Part shown: positions 7,689 through 16,985 of the stretch, piece after piece
Position numbering within the stretch: position 1 is the stretch's first letter
Layout of the letters: each line of letters opens with the position of its first letter
NCBI GenBank assembly: GCA_004151065.3
Contig: NWUY0300071684.1
Span: 8,273-26,386 of the forward strand
Reading direction: 5' to 3'
Length of the DNA stretch: 18,114 nt
Source of the DNA: Larix sibirica
Taxonomy: Eukaryota > Streptophyta > Pinopsida > Pinales > Pinaceae
Notes under the pieces: model-generated
The model's database searches: none
What the model saw: only the letters and a program-made list of their open reading frames with translations
Told to the model about the DNA's origin: nothing
Program-made: the position numbers and the translations under genes

Positions 7689-9239
7689 GTGGAGGGCGAA
7701 AGGTTGTTTTGGAAACCACTAGTTGAGCCTATTCAAACCACTCGTGAATCCAAAAGTAATTTCAAAAGAATTAATGAAGAGTGGTTGGAGTTAATGAAAA
7801 TAGTTCGATTGGTGACTCCAAGAAATGTTAATTTGACACTTGACTGGATGATTCAACTAACATTTATCCCAAAAAAGTTATGTTCAATGAAAAATCTAAA
7901 AGTCCTTGTTTTGAAGCTAGTATTTAAAAAGTCATTATTGATCAAGTTCCAATTAAAACTTGCAATTGTGGACCCTATTTGAGTTCAGATTTCCTTTCAA
8001 GAATTTCATTGCTTGACAATTCCAAAATATTCAATTATGCCCATTCTAAAACATTGAACTTTTCCCTTTCCAAATTAGTTATACCATTCCTTGTATTTTC
8101 CATGGTTACCAAGAGGAAACCTACTATTCATGCCAAGCCTATTGTTAGAAATTTTGAAGCTGGAAGTTTGAGTGACCTGGACTATGATATTTTTGAAACA
8201 CACACTACTAGAGAAACTTTATATAAGCTTTGTCAAGCTTCATTTGGAAAATTTAGGGATGTTTGTGCCATAATTCTTGCCTGCAATTATGGCCTTGCCA
8301 AGGTCATTGTTCCTGCAATTATGGCCTTGCCAAGGTCATTATTCCTGCAATTATGGCCTTGCCAAGGTCATTGTTCCTAAAATCTATTGTTTTCCAAAGT
8401 CTCTAAATGAGAAGTGATGTTCAAAGATGGCCCTTGAATTATCTTTCATGTAACCCCTAAAAATATTTATGGGGTGTTAAAACTTCCAGAGAGTGTTACA
8501 CCTTTAGATGATGAAATCTTAGCCATTGAGTTTAAAACTCTAACCCCAAATCAAGTAAAGGATTTATTGATCCATTAGTTACCAAATAAATATTTTGTGC
8601 TTGAGACTATCTTGTCTTTCCAAGCTTCTATCTTACTTGAGTCTACCATTGAAGTAATTTCAAGGATTTGCCATAAATTTGGATGTAATGATGATGACAT
8701 TGTAGATGAACCAATCCTATAAGGATGATGGAAAATATTTTCCTCCATTAAATAACCTCCAAAGAAGTACAATTATTCCAAATATTATCTAATGCAATTC
8801 ACAATTAATTCATCTAGTTTCAATTAGTCAAATGTTTCAAATACCAATCCAATCTGTTGTACCTTGTACTATATTTTCAATATCTAAAATTTGAACATTT
8901 GGAGTGGGCTTGATCAATAATTGAAACCCCTTCCTATGAAAAAATGGACACCTATTGTTAGAAAGCATGCCAAAAATGTAGGGCTTAAAACTTGTGTTTA
9001 TAACTTTATGTACACAACCTACATGATATTTCATGGTGATCACCCACCAAGATCATTTTTGGAATGTAAACAAATGCTTCAATTAAGTATTGACACTATA
9101 ATAGGGGATTGGTACATAGTTGAAGTTCATATTTTTGTAAGGATTTATGGATCATAACTCAACCCTTGTTCTCTACCAATCTTTCTAATCCCTGAGATTT
9201 TTCATTTAAAATAAACTAGACATAGGTTGAATTTTGATA
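7689..9239 (+). pseudogene. Long decayed protein-coding block of unknown family, cut off by a copia LTR
   Basis: A first frame (7689-7982) reads INEEWLELMKIVRLVTPRNV. A frameshift near 7980 leads to a second frame that begins SSDFLSRISLLDNSKIF and contains TKRKPTIHAKPIVRNFEAG. A triplicated 32-bp unit (8280-8375) shifts the frame. From 8417 a frame matching that of 7979 stays protein-like to 9239, with stops including 8435, 8576 and 8720. It reads DDEILAIEFKTLTPNQVKDL, FVLETILSFQASILLESTIE, later FLECKQMLQLSIDTIIGDWY and SLPIFLIPEIFHLK, then RHRLNFD at the LTR edge. About 500 codons of one protein are represented. No named domain is visible. It may be a plant gene, or a coding region of a larger element. 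Reading stops making sense exactly where the LTR begins at 9240, so the insertion truncated it. Heavy decay suggests it is old. Confidence 0.55.
8280..8375 (+). repeat. Three tandem copies of a 32-bp unit
   Basis: The unit starts CCTGCAATTATGGCC and occurs at 8280-8311, 8312-8343 and 8344-8375. Copies 1 and 3 are identical over the unit; copy 2 differs by one base near its end (ATTATT instead of ATTGTT). Because 32 is not a multiple of three, each copy is read in a different frame (CNYGLAKVIV, then PAIMALPRSLF, then LQLWPCQGHC). Confidence 0.95.
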
Positions 9240-9529
9240 TGTTAGGATGCCCAATAGGGTAGAAAAGCATACGGGCTAAACACAAATCCAAATACACAAG
9301 ATGATGCACCACAAAGATGAAGATAATTAATGTGAACACACACTTTTCTCATTAATGTATGTACATATAAATACATATGAGAATGAACCTTGGTTTCATA
9401 GTCTAAGTGGTCTCTTGGACTCCTTCATGACACTTCCTATTCACCTATGATTGTTCACATTATTTTCTCATCAATATTGTGAATAATTTACAATAATACA
9501 AAATATTCCTAAGGATTAGATTTTCAACA
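9240..9529 (-). repeat. Copia-type 3' LTR, minus orientation (290 bp)
   Basis: Read on the minus strand it begins TGTTGAAAATC (at 9529) and ends GCATCCTAACA (at 9240), with TGTT...AACA ends. A polypurine tract lies immediately upstream on the minus strand at 9540-9530. Short TGTTG-starting LTRs preceded by a GAGGGGGTAT-like tract are typical of plant Ty1/copia elements. The orientation means that the element body lies at higher coordinates. The left flank is TGATA (9235-9239); its partner target-site copy was not found because I could not find the 5' LTR. Confidence 0.7.
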
Positions 9530-9540
9530 ATACCCCCTCA
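9530..9540 (-). promoter_or_regulatory. Polypurine tract of the minus-strand copia element
   Basis: The minus strand reads TGAGGGGGTAT and abuts the LTR start TGTTG without a gap. This sets the polarity of the LTR and marks it as the 3' copy. Confidence 0.65.
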
Positions 9541-10337
9541 ATCTGAAGGGGTGTATACAAGTCCAAAAAGAGAGCTAAAATATGGAGAAGCTCTCTGAAT
9601 CAAAGCTTAGCAGAGGCTAATATCTTCTACTAAATGGTTGGTTTTAAGCTGACCACAAACTAATAGATCTCAGCAACTATAAATTTGTGGTTCTAGATGA
9701 TCACAAATCAGCCAAGGCTATGAAGGATGGTTTCAAATGACCACTGACCATGAACCATGAAAGTGGTTTAAGGATTAAATCACAAACTCTAGAACTTTGC
9801 TCAAAGGCTCAGAGGTTCTTGGAACATCCCAAAAGGTTAGCAGAAGTTGTATTCCTTCTACTAAATGGGTAGTTTTGGATGACCACTAACCATGAACCAT
9901 GAAGGTGGTTTAAGGATTACCACAAACTATGGAACTTGGCTCAAAGGCTCAAAGGTTCTTGGAACATTCTAAAAGGATAACGGAAGTTGTATGTCTTCTA
10001 ATGAATGGGTGGTTTTAGGATGGACACAAAATATGGAACCATTAAAGGCTCATAGGTTCTTCAAACATTCCAAAAGGCTAGTAGAATCTGATGCATTCTA
10101 CTAAATGAATAGTCATGGATTTGGCTCTGATATGGTGGCTTTGGATATGGATTTGGTTGTAGCTCTGAGTTTGGCTAGATTTTTTGGGATGAAGGCTCTA
10201 GATCTGATACAAAATCGCTTGTTCCTGTACGCTTGTTCAGGCTCTCTTGTTCCTTACTGTCATTTGGTGATGTCATTCCCCCTATCAAGGACAAAGTGAG
10301 GAGAAGAAGATCCCTTAGTTGCATGATGTGTCATTAC
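9541..10337. repeat. Diverged tandem repeats in the 3' part of the copia remnant
   Basis: Related units start with AAAGGCTC followed by A, A, T and then GAGGTTCTT-like sequence at about 9803 (140 bp), 9943 (101 bp, lacking the AACCATGAACCATGAAG portion) and 10044 (about 75 bp). A more diverged unit with TTCTACTAAATGG and ACCATGAACCATGAA covers about 9607-9802. No protein frame survives. The 10121-10337 part has short GGCTCTGATATGG/GGATATGGATTTGG echoes and nothing else I can name. Confidence 0.7.
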
Positions 10338-11055
10338 TCAAGAATGAATTCTTCGATATGACATATATATCTTCTTGTATGTTGACAACCATTGCCAAGA
10401 AGTGATCCACTCGTAGTGAATCTTCTCTCTTGTAGGTTTCTTCAACATGAAGAATCTATATGAAGAATGAGTATACTTTCCACACTGCTTACAAGGATGG
10501 ATATCAAAACATCGATATTCCATGTGACCAGCTTAAAAACAATGTTGGAATTTTGGAATATGATGCAAATTTGAAGTGGGTGAAGATGAAATTTCCTGAC
10601 AGAATCTAGCACTCCGGAACTCGATAAGTTTGGAATAATTATGAATGTGAAAATTCACTTCCTTGTCATATCCCAGACCGGTTCTATGCTTGTTGTGGTT
10701 GAAGTTTCTTCCCAAGGTCTGATGAAGGGCTTGGAAAGTGCAAGCGGAACCTATGTATAAAAAAAATCATCTTCATTTTCTTTTGAAGTGGCATCAATCA
10801 TTTGAATATGTGCAACTAAATTTGCAAGTTGTTGATTGTTCTAAATAGAAACGAAAGTTTAGAATGTTGATTCTTTTAGTTTATTTCTTCATGTTGGAGC
10901 TATGATTCAAGCTGAAGAAATTCAACTATCTCTGATGAATCTTGTAGACAAGTTAAAACAGATTTGAGAGTTTCCTTATTGATTGACACTATGTTATCAA
11001 TAGTGGTGAATATTTGAGTGTTCAATAACTCTAATAATCTCCTAGTCTGATCCAT
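10338..11055 (-). pseudogene. Decayed gag-like fragment with RTGLGYD motif and Cys/His pairs
   Basis: On the minus strand an ATG at 11055 opens 51 codons reading a Leu/Ile-rich coiled helix (MDQTRRLLELLNTQI, later INKETLKSVLTCLQD) to a TAG at 10902-10900. After a decayed gap, the frame 10715-10533 contains HRTGLGYDKEVNF. The next frame, 10523-10338, reads MEYRCFDIHPCKQCGKYTHS after a preceding HCF, giving paired CxxC and Cys/His spacings like a zinc knuckle. From memory, several plant copia-type gag polyproteins have a coiled coil, an RTGLGYD motif and then CCHC fingers. The order here agrees. It lies behind a copia-type LTR on the same strand, but protease, integrase and reverse transcriptase are absent between it and the LTR. 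I could not confirm the match, so the family is tentative. Confidence 0.45.
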
Positions 11056-11539
11056 TTAATGACTGATAAAAGACACAAGGGGTTTCCTTCAACTCCACCC
11101 TTTCACAACAAGACTCAAAAATTTGAGAAACCAACTTATAAAATGAAGGGCGTTAGTTTTGATTGATAGTGCATTCGTTTACAACACAATAAAACATAAT
11201 AAATGTTGCAAGTACAATTGAACTTACAAGAAAAAACTATTTTCAAGTTACAACCGATCTCCAAAATTAATGCTTTACCTCCAACCCTTTTTGTGATTGA
11301 TGATGCTCCAATGATCTCAATGTTGGTGTGATGCTAAGGTTGGGGTATGGACATGATCATATAATCTCCTTTTGTTGGATTTAATGATCTTTTTCTCTTT
11401 GGGGTAACCAAGATCCACTTCACATATAAACAATTAAATTTTTTCCAACTTATTCTTTATGATAATAAAATTACTTTGAATAGATGTGGGCATGTATACT
11501 CTTTCTGAGTGCGACAAATGCAAGCTTCTTGCAATACAA
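11056..11539. other. Sequence without a recognised gene, possible element-flank junction
   Basis: If the copia remnant has a 5' end it should be in or beyond this stretch, but no second copy of the 290-bp LTR and no primer-binding site can be seen. Only short frames occur. Confidence 0.45.
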
Positions 11540-11905
11540 AAATCTCTTCAAAGACAAGCCATGACAACAGGTTTGGCCTTGGAAAATATTGAACATCCAT
11601 ACTAGAGAGGAAATGTTCCAGTAACTAATTAAGATATACCTATTAAAGAGAGAAAAAGAAATTTACTTCATGAAATAATTTCCCAACAATGGAGGAACCT
11701 TCTGGCAATGTGAAAAATGATTTTGATTCAATTTAGAAACACCCAAATAAGTGCAAAAACTCTCGTAGGACATCCCTCAATCTATGGCATGAATTCACAT
11801 CCAATGGAGGAGAGAAACTTGTTGTTTTAAGGGATTAATAGTAAAGGAATTCGCCCAAAAAACCAAATAACTCTTCTAGATGTACGTTGGCTCACTTGTG
11901 GGTAG
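11540..11905 (+). pseudogene. Decayed coding fragment, unknown family
   Basis: One frame stays protein-like for about 120 codons, from about 11540 to a TAG at 11903-11905, with four stops inside (first TAG at 11603-11605, another TAA at 11828-11830). It reads QKSLQRQAMTTGLALENIEH, later IPIKERKRNLLHEIISQQW, VGHPSIYGMNSHPMEE and KNQITLLDVRWLTCG. No domain is recognised. It is on the same strand as the decayed block 7689-9239 and lies on the far side of the copia remnant, so it may be the continuation of the interrupted gene. That link is inferred only from position, strand and similar decay. Confidence 0.4.
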
Positions 11906-11959
11906 ACCCAAGTTCACTACGACACATACCAATAAATCCCAAGATACTATCCCTTTCGG

Positions 11960-11989
11960 CTTCACCTGCGAATAGGTGAAGTCTCACCT
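11960..11989 (+). other. Compact overlapping hairpins
   Basis: CTTCACCT (11960-11967) pairs perfectly with AGGTGAAG (11974-11981) across a 6-base loop. AGGTGA (11974-11979) can instead pair with TCACCT (11984-11989) across a 4-base loop. The two stems share bases and exclude each other. No function is implied by the surroundings. Confidence 0.7.
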
Positions 11990-12048
11990 GAAGTACCTAT
12001 GGGTATTGCAGTAACCACGTTTCTACAGCAGCAAAAGGGTGGGAACTT

Positions 12049-12748
12049 TGTTCTACAGTCGCACCCATTAACAAAACCTCGACATAAGTCAATTTAAATC
12101 ACATAACTATATATTGTGTACATCTACTGCACAGTATATCATAACTGAGAAAATTTCCGTCTTATTGTCATGTCATTGCATATTTATCATTTTAACAGCA
12201 CATGTAAACAAAACAACAAGCATACACATGAACATTCACATAAACAATACATTGAATATTTTTACGCGGAAACCCAACTGGGAAAAAACCACAAAAATGC
12301 TTTGTTTATTTACTGATCCCATTACATAAATAATTTCATCTTCATATTATTACAGATTTGCACACACATCCTGGAGACTGCAACTCTTACAAAAACCCTT
12401 CAATTACACAAAATCATACATGGGATCACTTAGCTCTTCGTCACACCCTCTCTTCAACCACCTTACATCCAAAATTGTCAGCAACCTACTCTACCCAACC
12501 CGTTACATATATATAGTATTGTAATAGCCCCCATGAAGCACTAAGTAGACCTAAAATCCTAACTTACTCCCTAACTTACTCTAACCACTTTCTTGGTTGA
12601 CGTGATCAACCACTACTATTTCCCTCTTTTACAGCACTACGTCATAGTCCTTCCTTCTTTTGCGGGTGCGCTTCTTGTTAACTGTTTCGTTGTTGAACCC
12701 CCTTTCACATCAACACAAAACTAGTTCAAAAATATCCTAGGGCCAACA
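12049..12748 (-). repeat. Probable solo copia-like LTR, minus orientation, ends approximate
   Basis: Read on the minus strand, a candidate start is TGTTGGCC (at 12748) and a candidate end is GTAGAACA (at 12049), giving TGTT...AACA ends. Inside, in promoter-to-polyA order, are CTATATATATG (12516-12506), AATAAA (12310-12305) and then the stretch at 12292-12261, TTTTTTCCCAGTTGGGTTTC followed by CGCGTAAA. From memory, a TTTTCCC-GTTGGGTTTCC-CGTAAA signature recurs in R/U5 of many plant copia LTRs. No polypurine tract, primer-binding site, matching flanking duplication or second copy is visible, so the ends are uncertain (an alternative start is at 12715) and the element body is absent. Confidence 0.5.
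12506..12516 (-). promoter_or_regulatory. TATA box of the solo LTR
   Basis: The minus strand reads CTATATATATG, about 230 bp inside the proposed LTR start and ahead of the polyadenylation signal at 12310-12305. Confidence 0.5.
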
Positions 12749-13859
12749 ATGTATAAGTTGTTTTCCGTTGAGTAACAGGGAATGGAAAATTACAAATATT
12801 TGTCTTGAGAAATGAAAAATCCTCCATCCAACTCCTATAATGAGTGCATAGAATTGAACCAAAAAATGCAATGAGATTGTGCAAAATGACAAAAAATATA
12901 CCTCATTTGCATTTCCTTTGAGAGTCAATATTCATTATATGTCTCTCGGTCCTTGCTTCCTTGACAGAGATAGGAAGCACACATGGATGAATAACTCCAT
13001 ACGCAGCCTTTTGGTGGCCTTTTACACATAATATTATTCATCTTATGCAAGTTGTCTCTCTTCTCCTTGTGTCATGGTGAAGCTATTCTTGGGTTATCTG
13101 ATTCTCTAGAATTTTCCAAGCCACAATTTATATCTCAATGGAAAACCTTTCACTGCCCCAAATTACAGGATCAATTGCCAATTCCCTTCTCCATTTGTTG
13201 TTCTGTGTTCTTCTACTTATTCTCCCCAAGCGAGGATTGGTTTAGAGGGGTTCTAATTCCCCAGTCTATCATACTCACTATTGTGTGTAAATCAGTACAC
13301 ACACATGCCAAATGACACATACTAATGGGTTGTGCAACCTCAATATAGATTCAAATAAACAATAAACAAAAAAATAAATCAAACAGATTAACACTAACAA
13401 TATGGGTACACTCCTCAATCAATATAACACATGCATTTGTAAACAATTAAAGAATGCTTTTATATTCATAAGGAAATAGTACAACAGAGAGTAATCATCT
13501 CGATGCAACGAAGAGGAAGAGGCCCTTGCAGCTATCGAGGGAGGGTTTGTTGGTTTCCTTGTGATCTTGCAACTTTCATCCACTTGTCATGATGAGGACC
13601 TCCTATAGGCGAAGTCTTGGTAGAGTAACGAAATGAGTGAAAGATGGAAATTGTGTGTTGAATGAAGGACCTAGCGGGATTTTTGTAGGCATGATAATGG
13701 CTAAGATATGGATCCAGGTTTAATTTTTTGAGCCCTAAATATGTTACCTAACTTGGGCCATGCCAAGTATCATGCCAACTTTCCCCCTTTTCATTATGAA
13801 TAAGGCGAATACAACCAAAAATGAAGTTTGGGAATAGGTTGCACTTATTGGGGGAAATT
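12749..13859. other. Non-coding sequence without recognised features
   Basis: One 87-codon plus-strand frame (13052-13315) is Ser/Cys/Phe-rich with no motif and no support around it. A-rich runs lie near 13350-13440. Two related phrases, ACTTGGGCCATGCC (from 13751) and ACTTGGGCCAATGC (from 13898), may be remnants of a repeat family. Confidence 0.5.
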
Positions 13860-13937
13860 GTGTGAATTAGGTTGTTGATTTCAAGGAAAAAGGTGTGACT
13901 TGGGCCAATGCTTTCAGGGAAATAGGTGCGACCTCAA
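13860..13937 (-). repeat. Inverted relative of the 99-bp repeat at 16752-16933
   Basis: The minus strand reads TTGAGGTCGCACCTAT at 13937-13922, identical over 16 bases to 16856-16871 on the plus strand. The similarity continues loosely: AGTCACACCTTTTTCCTTGAA here resembles GGTCACACTATTCTCTAGAA of the first 99-bp unit. The copies are thus in inverted orientation about 2.9 kb apart. Confidence 0.55.
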
Positions 13938-16432
13938 TTTAAGGTGGTCCATTTAAGGTTTGATTTTGATTTTTTGACTTTTTATCACTTCCTCAAGATC
14001 ATGTAGATGGAATGGGGTGGGAAATCAGTTCCAATGATGTGTACAGATGACAAAGTTGGTGACATGGTAGGTGAGAAAATTTGGATATTAACATATTTCC
14101 CCTTGATGTGTGAGGTTAGGAACTCATCATATGGCCAACATACATCATAGGGCTGTTATACTTCAAGGATATAGGGGTGACAATGATATAGAAGTTGGAG
14201 ATCACTTCTGATGGAAATCACCTTCCCAAGGAGCTACATGGGCCCTTACCTACATATACAATACTCAAAATGGATGAGGAGCATATAACCTCAAATATAT
14301 GGACGAGGTGGGAATCCCCATGCTCATATCATTGTCTCAATAGAAAATGGGGTTTATTCCCAGAGGGGGCCTGATCAATACATAATAACTGATGGATACA
14401 ATACATTATAAGGGACCCAACCTGAAGATACAATGAGTACATAATCATGGTACAACAATTTCCAATCTAAAGAACTGATGTTGGGACAATGGCATCTCAA
14501 TGGGATGTTGAATCTCAATAATTGATGTCGTGCTGGAACTGCAGGGACCCAAGATATTGAAGGAGGATATAGTAAGGTCCCTCTTCATAGATGACTCAAA
14601 CAACTAAATATATGAATCAAGCAAGTCCAGGGAACTGCATTTGGAACTGGATATCATAGGAATCATTTAATTGGAAGGCTTCCAAACACTATTGTTAATG
14701 CATCCCAAATACCACATGAAGCATATAACTGAGGGGCTTCTAAAGATACTCACCAAGTGATTAGGCTCAAGGATATCTGGGGTCTTCCACCAAATAATGG
14801 GAGAACCATTAACCTATATGACTCTTAGTGGTGTGATGAGAAGATGAAGTCAAGCATGTGAGAAACAACCAAGATGAGGGTCACTGAGGTATCCCCTTAG
14901 CTAGTTCAAGGGAACCCATTAATGATGGTTATGTTTCCAAGGTATAGGGTACCTCTATTTCTATCCTCTGGAATGGATGTGTTGATTTCTACAGAGGGAG
15001 ACCCACTACCAACAAGGAAATGATGATTCCTTGAAGGGAGCACGAGAGATACAAATAAGGAATGGATAGAGGTGAATAAGTACTTGAGAAATTGTATGGG
15101 GATACACACGAGATACAAGGTAACTGAGGGGGGGACTCAAACTTCCTTTGTTCAGAGCATGGAGGAATGGTTGAACTAGAAGCATGTGTGGGATCTTGAT
15201 GATATAAGGGGAGAGACACAACTGGGGTACCAGGGGACATAATTTCAATGGGGGCGGTTCATGGATGGAGAGTAGGGGGGTATTGATATCGATTCAAAGA
15301 GAGAATGGAGTCAATATGAATCCATGGGTGACTCATCGTAGAATGCTATAAACAAAGGTGATCATGGATGCTTCCATAAAATGAGACTATACATAATCTG
15401 CAAGAGTGTTGAGGAGCACTATTGATAAATGGTTTCTCTGATGCATGGGAACTGAAGATAGAGAACTAGGGAGTACTCAAATATCATGGCTTCTCATATG
15501 TGTGGAAATATGAGAAAAGGGCGTTCTTAAAAGAACCATTATATAATGGTTACTAAGGAGGAATCCAACTCAACGAGAATGGAAAGGAGATAAGTGTATA
15601 TTAAATGACCAAAAGAATCAAATGAATGGGTGATAGCAGATGGAGCTAATGGAGGGGTAGGACAATGATGGTAATATCCATGCAAGATTATGAACGGTGG
15701 AAAAATAATGTAACTTTTGCAATATGGATGGAGTAGTGGGATCATGAATGTGCAATATGAAATATCAAAATGTCATAAAGGCCATAAGTGTGGGAGTCCA
15801 TGGGAAGGCCAATAAGTGATGATGACAGAGTAATATGTGGCTAAGTGCAATATCAAAAACTAGATAGATTCCCAATCCTATGGAAAGAGTATCATCATGG
15901 GTGTCGAATGGCAAAGGATACTAAAAGATGGCACTCATGTGAGGGAGGCTCTATTGTCGAGTAAGGGAAAATGCAAGTGTGGCTGGGTTGGGCCACTTAC
16001 CCTAATAGAGGGGGCCATACAAGCATAGATGGGATGAAATGGTTGATGCACATGATGTTTTGTAGAGGGGAATCACCTATATGCCAATTTGAAGAAGTAT
16101 ACCTATAGGGAGTGGTTGCAAGCCGAAATGGATGGATCTCATAGCAACCTAGACTTGTACACATGGAAACTATACTGGAGCGTAAAAGTGCATCTAGAAA
16201 TCAAACCAAGTATACAAGTAACATATCACATGGGAAAATTTCTAAATGACATGTATACATGCAAATTGAGGCGGATGAAGAAAACGCCCCCCAATTTTTT
16301 TTCTCGATCATTGAAAATGGATCACATATTCAAGAAGAGCATAGAATCACGATTCCAATGGTACGAACGACACGTCAAATGGATGTAAGATGATATTTTG
16401 ATGCTCGGAAGAAAAATATGGCCTAAATGAAC
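13938..16432. other. Long stretch without a recognised gene, purine-biased plus strand
   Basis: About 2.5 kb carries no known domain. From 14100 to 15950 the plus strand is rich in GGA, ATGG and GGGG words, so minus-strand frames appear Pro/Ser-rich (14906-15248 in three overlapping frames, and 15539-15745). A Lys-rich plus-strand frame of 99 codons at 16089-16388, starting MKKYTYREWL, is the longest open one; I find no family for it. The strand bias suggests a former coding or transcribed sequence now decayed, but I cannot name it. Confidence 0.4.
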
Positions 16433-16440
16433 TTAAATAG
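16433..16440 (+). promoter_or_regulatory. Possible TATA element ahead of the PMD-like region
   Basis: TTAAATAG is followed by GC-rich AGGCGGGCCCACC and, about 35 bases downstream, a CACTATTC pyrimidine context. The layout resembles a plant core promoter reading toward the repeats and the PMD-like region. This is only a positional inference. Confidence 0.25.
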
Positions 16441-16717
16441 AGGCGGGCCCACCAATCTATGCATCATTTTCACTATTCAACATTGGAGGACTGTGGAGAG
16501 CGCAAAAATTTAGGTGTTGATTTATTCTGATTCGACCATCATATTTGGATTTAGAGACTTGCAGGTTAGTGGTCTCATCCTCTCATTCATTTCTATCTAT
16601 TTGGGTTTTTATTTTAGGCTTCTAGGGGTCCCTAGAAAACCCCTTGAGGGTTTTAGGTATAGGTCACACCTTTTGAGGGAATCCTGGTGACTCAAGTCGT
16701 AGGATTTTCCTTTACAG

Positions 16718-16933
16718 GTGCAATTGGGTCGTGACCGCTCAAGATACAGTAGCGACCTGAGGTTGCACCTGTTTGGAGAACAAAAACGATCCAGGTCACA
16801 CTATTCTCTAGAACATGTGCGATATAGTCGTGGATGTTTGAGAGACAGAGGTGACTTGAGGTCGCACCTATATGGGGAACAAAAGCGACTTAAGTTGCAT
16901 GTTTCTCTAGACCATGTGCGACCTAGATCATAG
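16718..16933 (+). repeat. In-frame 99-bp tandem repeat (about 1.8 copies) in an open frame
   Basis: Copy 1 starts at 16752 and copy 2 at 16851, exactly 99 bp (33 codons) apart. The frame 16718-16933 has no stop before its end. Copy 1 reads DLRLHLFGEQKRSRSHYSLE and copy 2 reads DLRSHLYGEQKRLKLHVSLD, each followed by HVR. The product is basic (Arg/Lys/His-rich). Within copy 2, AGGTCGCAC (16859-16867) and GTGCGACCT (16916-16924) form a 9-bp perfect inverted repeat. It is unclear whether this was coding or a structured non-coding repeat that happens to keep frame. No family is recognised. Confidence 0.6.
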
Positions 16934-16985
16934 CTTCTCTAAGAAAGTTATAGACTTTAGTAAAAATTGAAATTTTGACTGCTGA

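Noticed and set aside
8280-8375. CRISPR-like direct repeats
   Set aside because: The 32-bp units are directly adjacent with no spacers and lie in a decayed coding frame of a plant-like sequence.
10123-10132. Possible initiator-Met primer-binding site on the minus strand (TATCAGAGCC)
   Set aside because: The leading TGG is missing and no LTR end lies next to it; it sits on the wrong side of the gag-like fragment.
10105-10299. 64-codon plus-strand open frame
   Set aside because: Built on GGATTTGG/GGATATGG echoes, with no domain, antisense to the copia remnant.
12114-12329. 71-codon plus-strand frame
   Set aside because: It lies inside the proposed minus-strand LTR and is low complexity (Thr/Ile/Asn/His).
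13052-13315. 87-codon plus-strand frame
   Set aside because: No motif, no neighbouring coding signal, and not supported by any element boundary.
14906-15248. Three overlapping Pro/Ser-rich minus-strand frames
   Set aside because: Open in several phases at once because of purine-biased plus-strand composition, so not evidence of a gene.
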